Shown: in pieces, positions 35,201-45,953 of the stretch
Layout of the letters: each line of letters opens with the position of its first letter
Position numbering within the stretch: the stretch's first letter is position 1
DNA from: Clytia hemisphaerica
Taxonomy: Eukaryota > Cnidaria > Hydrozoa > Leptothecata > Clytiidae
Length of the DNA: 64,000 nucleotides
Direction of reading: 5' to 3'
Assembly: GCA_902728285.1 (NCBI GenBank)
Contig: CACVBU010000532.1
Coordinates: 1,266,059-1,330,058, forward strand
Made by a program: the position numbers and the translations under genes
Notes under the pieces: generated by a model
Databases searched by the model: none
The model's input: only the letters and a program-made list of their open reading frames with translations
What the model was told of the DNA's origin: nothing

Positions 35201-38200
35201 AAAAAAATGACCTAAATTTTCGCCCTGGGTTTCCTCAAGTAACTCATATTGCGCGTTCTGATTGGTCGGAGAAAACGAAAGTGGTTTTCGCGCATGAATC
35301 GAGTGTTTTAATTAGCCGAAATAAACTTGGTTTCAGATTATTATGACACGGTGCTACTGGAAACATATTTGATAAAATCGAAGGCTGGAAGGTACTCAAT
35401 ACAATCGAAGGTATTCAATATGATTGAAGGTTATCAAAAAGTAATCGAAATGATTGAACAAATCGAAAAATGGTCGAAGAAAATGCCATAACCTGGAGTC
35501 GAGTGAGTATTCGATCACCGATAAAATCGATAGGTGGTCACTGACTACCTTCGATTATTATCGATCATTATTGATTACTTCGATCACAATCGAACGTTCG
35601 ATTAGTACCGTCTGTTTATTTTGGCCCAAACATGACCCCGAAATGTTCAGGGTATGTTTGGGCAAAATTGTAGGTTGTGAGTCATCTTATATTATTTTTT
35701 GAACTTTTGATTATTTTTCCTATTTCTATAAATTAATCCAAAGGCTACATATGTACATTTTCCTAGATACTAAAAAATAAAATAAAAAATAGCACTAGCC
35801 GGTACCAGGCGTTGCACGCCGGTTAAGCTGTAGCTGAACGCACTAAAAGTCCTTTGGGTGTTGAAGCTGGCTTAAAAAAACGATCAAATAAAAAATAGAA
35901 ATCTCTAGAACATTTAACTCTAACCTTCCCCGCGTGTCTTATCTTTTAACCATATTTGGATCGTGTCCCCCGTGACATAATTTTTTGTTTAGGTCAAAAG
36001 TTATCAGAAAGAGCATCGTTTACTGTACCAGTGTCGTTTGAAACGACTCAGCAGGTAGTTATTTTTCTCGCTTCGCTCGCGTTAAATATGCCGTCCAGTT
36101 TAAATGACAATTTTTCAGGAAAAAGTGGGAAGGTCAGAAAGAATATTGCAACTCTTTGTTTTTATCAGATCGAAAAAAAAGAAGACAATTCTAAGTTGCT
36201 TTTTTAAACCCTTGTCATAACTTTTCGAATTTAAACATAAAAAATGACGTACACACTTTTTAACAGTAACAACGACTTGAATATTTTTATAAGAAGAAAG
36301 AAGTTAACTAATTTTTTCTTATGCTTTATATCACCCTTTGAAGTTTTGAATGCTGTTGTTGTCCACAAACTTTTTGATTTTTGGCCCAGCTAGCTTTAGC
36401 GTACTGGGCCTTTCATTAGCATTCTGCCCGGTGTCAGTGTGTAACAATTTACTAGGCGATACGCGTTTTCATATATGGCGTTTTCAAGCACAGGCTAATT
36501 CAGATTGTGAAGGATTTGATTGGCTGTTAGAACATGATTGACAGAATAAAAAACAATTGAAATCGTCTTTATTGGTTAAAAACATAAAAGGAGAAAATTT
36601 AATTAACTATTAAAACTATAAGAACATAACAGATGTAGTGTGTTTTAAGAAAAACAATGTAACAAACCGTAACAAACCTTCTTCTCTTTAGGAAGATGTT
36701 CTTTTAAAAAGTTGTTTTTACATTTCTCTATCATGTGAACAGTTCAGTTGTTCACGTGTTAGGAAAAAAACATCTCTGTATATAAGATTTAAATATTATG
36801 AATTATTTCTTATTGTTGTAAATAAGAGATAGCCGAATGGTTTAAGGCGTCTATGGCTTGTATTAGCGACTCCAGGTTCAACTCCCCTCTGCTACTCAAG
36901 TCTTGTTCAGTTCATACTTTTATTCGCTGGGCCTTCATGCCCTCTGGGCTTCTTGTTATGTTTTGATTTACTTTTGAAATATTCTTTTCTATGAAATGAA
37001 ATTGTTTTGTTTTGGAAAGAATTCGAATGACATTAATAAATACGATCGTTAAATACATTCGAAAACATTTAAAACAAAAGAAGAGAGAAAAAGGCAAGTC
37101 TTGGCACAAATTGAAATTACTAAATGTAGATGGGCCTTAAATTTCAAAACAAAGGCTGTATAAAGTCTAAACCAAGCTCTATCCGATCTTTTGCAAATGG
37201 CGCGAATCCAAAAGAACAAATTTGTGGAGCAAGGGACTAAAAGTCATAATTTTAAAACACAAACAAAGCGAAAACGAAAGTGGTGACACACAGACACACA
37301 AAGCACCGCTATTAATATATAGAATCTAAAAACACTGATAAAAAACAACATAACTAATTATATATATTTTAAGATTATCCAGAGACATCTTGGACAATCT
37401 TGCCTGAGGGTAACACCAATGATTCATGTTCACATACTTGACTGACTTTAGGCTCAAAATATTTGTATATTGCTGTTTGGATGACATCAGGTAGAATGGC
37501 TACCTGATGTCATCCAAACAGCAATATACAAATATTTTGAGATTCGTTGTTGTAGCATTTTTTTTTCTTTCACTGTCAATTTTTTGTTTTGCCATTGAAA
37601 TAAGGAGGATTTGAAAAATTATCAAAGATGCTTATGAATGCTGAGAAAGCACTTTATCGTTTATTTCACTCTCAGGCAAAAGAATGCGCTCCAAAACTTC
37701 TAAAGGGATTTATGAAAAAATATGAAAAACTGGTGCTTTTTAATGAAATTTAAACATATATATTCGAAAACTATGAAAAATTACCTAAATTTTGAGCCAT
37801 AGATGAAAAAATTTGACCTGACCCAACCTGAACCAACCTTGAAAACTAATTTGAAGAACAGCTTCCAAAGAAAAAGATCAATGAGAGAACACCCATTTAT
37901 ATGTGTGGGAATTTTTTTTACTTTACGTGTAATTAAAGCCTAACAAATCAAAGCGCTATCTTGGGAATCAAAATGACAAATTTTGGTTGGTTGATTTTGG
38001 CTGCTGCACAAATATTTTGTTTCAAGCTTTCAAGTTTTAATTATATATAACTGTCTTTGGAACTTGATTGAGGTAACTCTCTTCTTTGATGCTGCAAATA
38101 AATCCTGTAGATGACTGATGTTGTTTTTATTGATAGCTTGATTTCCTAGTTTGACTAACTGACAAGTAGTCATTATCTTTTGTTGGCAAAGGAAGGTCGA

Positions 38201-41200
38201 CGTTTGAAAATACTTTATCATGCAGACTGAAGACACTTCTCCTATGGACAAAAAACATGTTGTAAGAGACATTGTAAGGCTACATATCGGTGTCAGACAC
38301 AAAGAACTTACTTAAAAATAATAGAGATGCTCAAAATTGAGACACAGGTAAATTCCAAAAGAAATAACCATCATTGCTCTGAAAATGATCATAAAATAAA
38401 TTGGGGGTTGAAAAAAATTAAAAGATGTTAAATCTCTCTAATGTAGCTAAACATAAATCTTGCAATCCAAGCCACAATAATCTTCCAACGTGAATATCAC
38501 TGAGTCAATAAACACAACAATTTATTTAGATATTATATGAACTTTTTAAAACACTTTAAACTTTAGAGTTAAGGAAAAATCACCTACAATTAAAATAATT
38601 CTTTCCTTTTTTAGGGCAGAATGTGAAAGTCAAGTAAAGGGTTTTCATGGCGCAAGGTACAAAAAGTTTGGCTCAGAACAAGAAGCACAAAGTTTCATAG
38701 ATGAGGTGACGAATTAAACTAAAACCTCTTTTTATCAGGGAGGCTCTTGATATTTTTTAAATTATAACTGACTACTTGATAATTGAGTTGCTATTAGTGG
38801 GGTTACAGGTTTTGAACTTGTTTTGAAGGTTGTGGAGAGGAACAAGGGGTTATTTAAAGCTCAAAGGAATTCTTTATTTTAAATAGATTTAAAAAGATAT
38901 GTCATATTAAATTACTCCTTTTCAAAGGTTTCATCCAGCAATTCTTCACTTGGTGTTAGAAGAACACAGACTTTTAAAGCAAAGTCACAAAACACTGGTA
39001 AGAATTTTCTCCTCCATACATCTGTTGATAGTTCTGTTGGTATGCTCAAGAGAAACATTGTAGCAAAGGTTTGGCATGCTATCTTCTCAAAAATATTAGA
39101 AAGTTATATCTTGATGGGTTAAAATCAACCTTCTTCCCAAATATAATTTTCGCTGTCGAAGAATTCTTATTCAGTTGCTCTTCATAACTTTCTGTTTACG
39201 ATAGCGGCTTCCTGTCACTTTCAAAACTTTTCAAAGTCTTCCAAAGTCACACTCGAATGTCCAGCCACGATGGCCAGCCACGATGGCTAAATAGATCTTA
39301 TTTATAATTCTTCTAAGCCATTTACTTAATTGTGGTTAAAAATTGCAATACAATGTTATCTTCTTTCTCCTTTCTTTCATAGAATGAAAATCGTATCATT
39401 ATTTCGGCAGCTATCTTTTTTCCTTTAGAGTTTTTTATATGTATAGTGATTCGCTGGATTGGGACATGCAGCGTGCAACACTGCGCATACGGCTATAGAT
39501 AATGCTTCTTTCAAATTCAATTTGTGTTCTACACCATTATATGTAATGTCTTTACAATAGTACATAATATTATGAATTGAAAGAAAAATAATCACAATCA
39601 AATTTTATTTTTTAGCCTTTCCAGGATCTGTTACAGCTCTATCTAAAAGAACCAAATGTAGGTACTCAAAAAATTTGCATTCCCTATAAGGATACCCTTA
39701 TTAAGCTCGACCAATATATATAAAAATAAAAATTAGAAAATATTTAGATGTTGGAATATTTGAATATTTAGTTGGGATTTCTTCGTTCATGACTATACAA
39801 TAAGTAGCTAATTTTAAAGCTATTTTCTCCTTTCAGTGATAGAAGCTAGAAGTTTGTCAACACAAGCCTCGTCCAGCTCCACATCCTCCAAGCCCGTTGT
39901 TTATACAGATGGTTGCTGCCGTGGTAACGGTAGAAGTGGAGCCATCGGTGGAATCGGTGTTTATTGGGGACCAGATCATCCTAGGTACGCAATAATGTGA
40001 TAATATTTTGGTTGAATGTATCCAGGAGTTGATTCTTTGCGTTTGTTTTGTTACCATATCGTGTTTTGTGTTGACATTTAAAAATAAACTATTTCCTTTT
40101 CTTAGGGGTTTCCTTTTTTGATTTTTTTCAGGAATATAAGTGAACCGTTACTAGTAGACGAGCCAACTAACCAGAAAGCTGAACTGGAGGTTAGATGAGT
40201 ACTGACATTATTTAATTCACGAATAGACCTTGTTCTCCACGTCAATGTGTAGAAATCATTATTTCAATGGATATGGCGATGTCAATATTTTTTATAGGGG
40301 TCAGTAGCGTAGACAGGCGTGAAGGAACAATTGCTTAGGAGAGCAGATTTTTACGACGAAGCACTTACCTACCACTTACTTGTGGTATAAAAACATAGTT
40401 ACTGTGCTGTTTAAATCTCCTCTCCTAAACAAATATTCCTTCATCCCTGTCTACGCTACTAGGGGTAATTAATTGTTTGATTGCATGATAAATTGCGTGG
40501 TGGATTTTAATCGTAGCTGTTTAGAACATGCGGATCTTCACACTCCCCTGTATGTATGAGAAAGGAGTTGTCAGCCCAAGTCCGCCATAACTTTTCAGGC
40601 TTTAAGCTTTTAGGGGGTTAACAAAGTTTAAGTTAAAACATGTAGTATATCTGATATTGGTTACAGAATGTGGTATCTTCTAACATAAATGTCAATGCAA
40701 TGAGTCGGGGGTTTTTATAGGGAGATTAGGGAGGCTTTTCACACTATGGCTGTTATATAATATTCCATTACTTTGTATCCTTCTTTTGCAATATCCAGGC
40801 CGCCATCAGAGCGATTGATTGTGCGATAGGAATGGGTCTGGATGATCTTGAATTACGAACAGATAGTACATACACCATCAAATGTAAGAAAATCTCATCA
40901 TATTTATGACAGTGAAAGTCCTTATGAATTGCTTCAAACTCATCAAAACTCAATCTCAAATTGTTGCTGCTAAATTGTACCACGTTGATCTCGACATCAT
41001 AAGGTAGTATGAAACACCTTAAGATATTGATAATTTGATAAGCTGTAGACCTTTGGTTTAACAAATGGTATAGACTTCTTCAAAAGTACAAAGGTTTTGT
41101 ATCTCTTCTTTCCAGCAATGACGGAATGGATTCCACGTTGGGAGCGGAACGGATGGAAAACTTCCAAAGGAACTGATGTTCTGAACAAAGAACAAATGAT

Positions 41201-41644
41201 CCGGTTGAACGATTTATGTAAACGGATTGATATAAAATGGGTGAGGAGTTTTGCATAAAAACAATTATTCTACAAAAATTCAAAATTCCAAAGGGGTTTA
41301 AACCTGCATTTCCAGCCACACAGGGATGGACCTCATCAACAGGGGGTATACGGTTTTTTTCTGGAAAAGCCCAAGTTGAAAAATTGAAAGAACCAGGACT
41401 CTTGGCATGATGCTTGGGTTCAGTTGCACACCCTTTCGATTTCCTTTTTTTTAATCAAAAAGCCCTGACCAGGACTTATTAGGACCTCCTATTAGCTAAC
41501 TTTGAAGCAGATTCACACTATTTTTATGGTTCGTTTGCTGACTTTAATACACCGTTCATTTAGACGCACGTTCGCGGACACAAAGGTATCCATGGCAACG
41601 AAGAAGCAGATCGATTGGCCAATGAAGGAGCAATGAAAACTTGA
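32207..41644 (+). CDS. RNASEH1: Ribonuclease H1, complete, with two in-frame starts
   Basis: Nine exons: 32207(or 32258)-32328, 38615-38705, 38928-38997, 39625-39657, 39837-39984, 40132-40189, 40799-40883, 41116-41240, 41564-41644. From the second ATG (32258) the protein is 253 residues; from the first (32207) it gains 17 residues. The N-terminal hybrid-binding domain has [25 protein letters not shown] and [13 protein letters not shown] serine-rich linker is followed by the RNase H fold. Catalytic acidic residues sit in [10 protein letters not shown] (Asp), QKAELEA (Glu), RTDSTYT (Asp) and [10 protein letters not shown] (Asp). It cleaves RNA in RNA-DNA hybrids, in nucleus and mitochondria. 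The short extension ([14 protein letters not shown] start) resembles a mitochondrial targeting peptide. Intron 1 is 6.3 kb and loaded with foldback elements. Confidence 0.95.
32515..33278. mobile_element. TA-flanked element with CCGTGA ends, hosting a nested MITE
   Basis: The left end (CCGTGAGATCGGGTAACTTG) is inverted at the right end (ending CTTCACGG), with TA on both sides. A member of another family (32961-33179) is inserted inside. Related fragments occur near 20213-20265 and 30434-30480. Lies in RNASEH1 intron 1. Confidence 0.8.
32961..33179. mobile_element. TA-flanked MITE, copy 3 (nested)
   Basis: CCGTAAGTTGGTCTAATG ends, TA on both sides, inserted into the older element 32515-33278. 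Confidence 0.88.
33347..33561. mobile_element. TA-flanked MITE, copy 4
   Basis: Same inverted ends, TA flanks at 33345-33346 and 33562-33563; RNASEH1 intron 1. Confidence 0.88.
33913..34598. mobile_element. Long palindromic foldback element
   Basis: Arms of about 275 bp run inward from CTCGGGTAACTTAATGCATG at both ends and include a TGACGTCAT pair near each inner end. The apparent minus-strand frame through the left arm is only a by-product. RNASEH1 intron 1. Confidence 0.82.
34967..35614. mobile_element. Inverted-repeat element rich in TCGAT motifs
   Basis: Ends CAGACGGTACTAATCGA and its reverse complement (ATTAGTACCGTCTG). The interior is packed with ATCGAT/TCGAT-type words. CAG ends recall hAT-type elements, but a clear 8-bp duplication was not seen. 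Confidence 0.65.
36823..36897 (+). pseudogene. Degenerate tRNA-like sequence (possible SINE head)
   Basis: A-box-like TAGCCGAATGG (36830-36840) continuing TTTAAGGCG as in Leu/Ser tRNAs, and a B-box GGTTCAACTCC (36875-36885) at normal spacing. Acceptor and T stems do not pair well, so this is not a working tRNA; it may be a relic or the head of a tRNA-derived SINE. RNASEH1 intron 1. Confidence 0.4.
37453..37541. ncRNA. Perfect 42-bp hairpin with 5-nt loop
   Basis: Arms 37453-37494 and 37500-37541 are perfectly complementary, with AATGG between them. It lies in RNASEH1 intron 1. It could be a young microRNA/siRNA precursor, a small MITE, or an assembly artefact; sequence alone does not decide. 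Confidence 0.5.
40303..40460. mobile_element. MITE with AGTAGCGTAGACAGG ends
   Basis: Inverted ends of about 45 bp with AGGGGT on both outer sides (one extra C on the left), suggesting a 6-bp target duplication. RNASEH1 intron 6. Confidence 0.78.
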
Positions 41645-42428
41645 AAACGAAGCGTGGTTGTAAAACGGCGACTAACGAACGTGGGATTTTCCTTAGTGTC
41701 ACTCATGGTGTAATGTTGGAAATTCTGTCAAATTCCAAATAAATAAATGAAGAAGGACTCGCCTACTTTCAGTTATGTTACCTGACAGCTTCAAATGACA
41801 ATGTTAAAGACAATTTAAACAGTATTACTTGTAAAAGGACATTACAGTGTGCCCGAAAGAAAATGGGACGGATTTTATAAATTTAGTATCTTTATTTATT
41901 TAAATTTTGTTCGACTTACCTACCTAGAAACACTGTAGTTTTTGTTAATGTTTACCATTTGCAATACGGTGTTTTGTCCTCGTTGTGGACAATTGTATAT
42001 CATCCACAAATGCTCTGCTGAGAAAGAAAAACTTTTAAATAACAATAATATAGGAACTTTAGCATCATCGTTTCATACTCATGAAATTTTCCATCATTAG
42101 AGAATTTTTTTATCCCTTTTTGGTAATTTTAAAGTTTTTGCCTCGTTTTGGTGAAAAACTCGTCCCCAGGCCCCAAAGATCTAAATTTTACAGATAGAAA
42201 TTATACCCTCAAAAAACTTTAAATTTGGCAGGGATTTAGCCTATTTAATGTGACGAATGGTCGATTTTAAAACTTTTTTGGTGATTTTTGAAATTCTGCA
42301 AATTCTGCAAATTGACCAAATTTAATCCCCGTTGAAATTAATCGTAGCTTTCACTAAATGCCCCCACAGAAAGGTCATCTCATGCACTTATAAAGCTTTT
42401 AATGCTTTAAAAATTAAAGCATAAAAAA

Positions 42429-42792
42429 TACACTCATTTTGTTTTATAAGCATAACGTTTATAAGCATACTAAAGCTCAAATTTCCAGAAAAATTAAGCA
42501 TATGCTAAGCATACCTTGAGGCTCAGCCAAAGAAATTTTTAGAATTATAATTTCCAAAACTTCAGAAAATAACAGAAGAAATCATATGGTAAACATTCGA
42601 AAACAATGTAAAATGTCTTCATTTCTCTCAAGATTAAAGATAGGGGAAAATGCGCGAAAATTTTTACCACCCTTCATAATTTTTTTACCAAGCATAGGGT
42701 TAAGCATAGTCGAGGCTCAAAATTGAGCTTTACTTAAGCATAGTGAGCTTCAGCCGAAATTTACCGTATGCTTATAAAACAAAATGAGTGTA
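42429..42792. mobile_element. MITE with TACACTCATTTTGTTTTATA ends
   Basis: Inverted ends of about 26 bp enclosing AT-rich sequence with several AAGCATA words; noncoding. Confidence 0.72.
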
Positions 42793-43651
42793 ATCAGGAA
42801 TAATTGATTGATTTAATTATTTATTGATTGATTGAAAAAAAAATTATATTCCATTAACAAAATACTTGAAGAATTCATGCAGCTTAACAATTAAATAAAA
42901 TTCAAAGAAAAGCTGGAAAAGCTTCTCAAAAACATATTTCGAAAATCATGGTATCATTATCTTACTGACTTTCACATCTCCTTGTTTGTTTGTTTTTTCT
43001 TACAACAATATATGTCATGATCATTCACTAAATAGACCTTTTCCGATAATGCTGCAGACATCTTAGATTGTAGGCAAAATATATAGCGGTGAATAAATCA
43101 ACAAGGTAACCAATCAGAATTAGCTTGTTTATTTTTCATTGGCTGCTATATATTTCAACAATTCTCTATTGCTACTTTGCCTAATAAACAATAGTAAGAT
43201 GATAAGATGATACTGCGTATAAAATTTATCAAAAAGTTCTGCGCCATCTGAAATAGACCAATCCTAGTTAAGGCCCGGGCTCCACTTGCTTACGCTGTGA
43301 TTGCAGGCAAAAGAAAAATAAAGGAATGTCATTGTGGTCCATTCAGACGTACCAGTCAAAAAGTTGAAATTTGCCTAATTTTTTTTCAAGTGCATAGTAC
43401 TTTTTCATGATGCGATCTTTTCTCCAAGCTGAAAGGATTGAAGCCATTAAGATATGATTGCAGCGCAGACAATGAAGAGACGGGCCTTCAGGAAACTAGA
43501 CTTTTTGAGCTTTTAGCTATATACTCTCACTTTATGGTGTTCCTGTATGACTGTCTGTGTGCCTAGTCTAACCACCGTTAAATGCCTTAACTTGGAAAGT
43601 TAGAATTGGAGCTATTTCACCAAACCCTAGAGCGTAAGTTATTTAGGCTAT

Positions 43652-43817
43652 GGGGCCATCCATATAGTACGTACGCAGTGAAGGGGGAGAGGGGGGTTTA
43701 GCAAAAGCTTACATCTATTGTTTAAATGACATCATTTCTATTGTTCTCTGCGTACAAGGGGGGCGGGGGTATCAAATTTTTGGAAAATCTTTGCGTACGT
43801 ACTATATGGACGGCCCC
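43652..43817. mobile_element. MITE with GGGGCC...TATAGTACGTACGC ends
   Basis: 26-bp inverted ends, one mismatch, with TAT directly outside both ends (a possible 3-bp duplication). The interior holds purine-rich GGGGGAGAGG sequence. Confidence 0.75.
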
Positions 43818-44879
43818 TATCACAACTGCATGAAAAAGTGGAACGTGCGCATGCAAAGTTAAACGAATGTAAACAAACTTTTTTCAGGTTTTTAAAATAG
43901 ATTTACCACACTGAACAAACAGTGAAAACACTCTAAGTGAGGTAAATCTATTTTGAAGACCAAAAAAAAAAATCATTGATTGACATTCAACACATTCAAC
44001 CACTTTTGGATTCAACTTTACTTATGTGTACATTCAACTTTTTTGTACTTTGCTGGTATCTTGCTTTACCAAGTTAAGAAGGACTTTCTCGAGTTACGAC
44101 CATATGATGGTCTTTAAAGTTCAAGAAGCTCTATAAACAATAAAGCTAGTTATTAATATAATAACAGAGAAAGATAAATTACAGTTTGAACAAAAATATC
44201 AAATGTACATTTGAAAACTTGAGCAAACTTCTTTAAAGATTCCAGAAAAAGAATTGAAATCATTGCTGAAATGAACTTCTGACTAAATTACAGTATTTAG
44301 TATTCAGTTTCAAAGACAAGAAACAAAATTTGACATACAAAACACTTTTTCCAGTCAATGAATCAGCTCATCATCATAACCAGTCTGCCATTTTGTTTGT
44401 TTTGATGATTTGCACGCAAGTAATATTGTAATTCGTGTTATATCATACACGGTTATAATTTGCATTTATAACACTCGCTTCAGCTTTTCAAAGCTAAATC
44501 AAAACTAATAGATTGTAATATGTAATAATGGTAATAGCATATAACGTAATATGAAAATATGCAAAACCGAACATTTACGGAAGAGACTAACTACGGGGAT
44601 GCTTGCGCGACAAAACACAAAAAAACAACAAAATTTCGAGATTCCAGTCCAATATCTATGCGTGAAACTATGAGTGCCTCCTCGTCGCTACGCTCCTGCG
44701 GGGGCAATAACCGTATAGTATAAATAGAAACAAGCTAGATGTTGAATGGACCTACCTGATGATGAAATTTAAATAGCAATAAGGAGAAAAATGAGAAAAC
44801 AATCAGTCAGAAAATATAGCGTTTAGCAAAAATGCATAACGCATTAAAAATTTCATCATTGATTGTTGATAGGGGGAGG

Positions 44880-45610
44880 GGAGGGGAGTAGGGGAAAAAA
44901 TAGGAAGTTTCGGCTTCAAATATCAGTTTCATTGACAATTGAATCATGCTTGATGGTGGGCATTGCTATTAATAATGTTTTTGTTTGTAAAACAAAGAAA
45001 TATAAAGAAAAAGTCCAATGAAAACCTGCAAATAGGCGATTTCCGGCATATTTCCGTCATTTTCGGTCGGAAATTTACGTTTATTCAAAATCGCGCCATG
45101 TCACATGGTAACTGGCAAGAGAAAATATAAAGAACAGCTCGAGAATTTCAAGAAAAATCGTTTTTCCGGCGATTCTCGGCTGTTCCAGCGAGTTTTAGAA
45201 CATTACGGCTTCAAAAATCAGTTTTTTTGACAATTGAATCATGCTTGACGATGGTGGGCATTGTTATCAATAATGTTTTTGTGTCAAAAAACAAAGAAAT
45301 ATTAGGGGAAAGTTCTCAAAATTCGGACTCGGCCATGTTTTGAACATTGCTAATACGCATCTTTGTGCAAGAAATTAAAAAAAAACTAATGATGAAATCT
45401 CGAGAAAATGCCAAAAAAAAGTTTTTCAAGCATATTTCCGGTATTTTCGGCCGGAAAAATCGGGCTCCGTCCTATTTTGGGCATCACCATTTAGCATCTT
45501 TGTGCCAAAATCGGAAAAAACTAATGAGCCAATCTTGAGAAAAGCTTGTAACAGACGAACGGACAAAGGTTAATTTATAGGACCTCTACCCCACTGTGGT
45601 AGGTCCAAAA
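44880..45610. repeat. Dispersed repeat family, copy 3 (GGACCTACC-hairpin family)
   Basis: Shares the TCAATAATGTTTTTGTGT block, CGGGCTCCGTC, AACTAATGAGCCAATCT and the terminal GGTAGGTCC hairpin with 23050-23850, in the same orientation. A short GACGAACGGAC remnant replaces the microsatellite. Confidence 0.7.
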
Positions 45611-45953
45611 ATTAAAAAAATCAAATTTATAAGAATAAAAAGAAGCAACAAGATAATTTCGAATACTGTATTACCACTAACGACATTTATTTTCCAGTTT
45701 TATCATTATTCAAGTATATACAAAATTAACTGAAGGGAAAAAGTTAAAAATTTGACGACAAACATAGAATTATATTACAGTAAACAATATTTATAAATGT
45801 ACCCAATAAATTAATATCATATTTGCACCGTGAAAAGAATCTCTACAATTTTCTACAAGTCACTAGAATCTGATCTACATGTTGATTGATCTACATGTTG
45901 TGAACATATTGTTTTGAGAATTGAGCCCAGCTCATGTTGTTGTTATTTAGACG

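Larger units (their letters stand above)
41645..45953. other. Intergenic region between converging RNASEH1 and IFT172
   Basis: No gene recognised in 4.3 kb. Contains inverted-repeat elements at about 42429-42792 and 43652-43817, a small hairpin at about 43894-43954 (AAAATAGATTTACC ends), and a dispersed-repeat block at about 44880-45610. The 3' untranslated parts of both flanking genes should lie at its edges. Confidence 0.65.
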
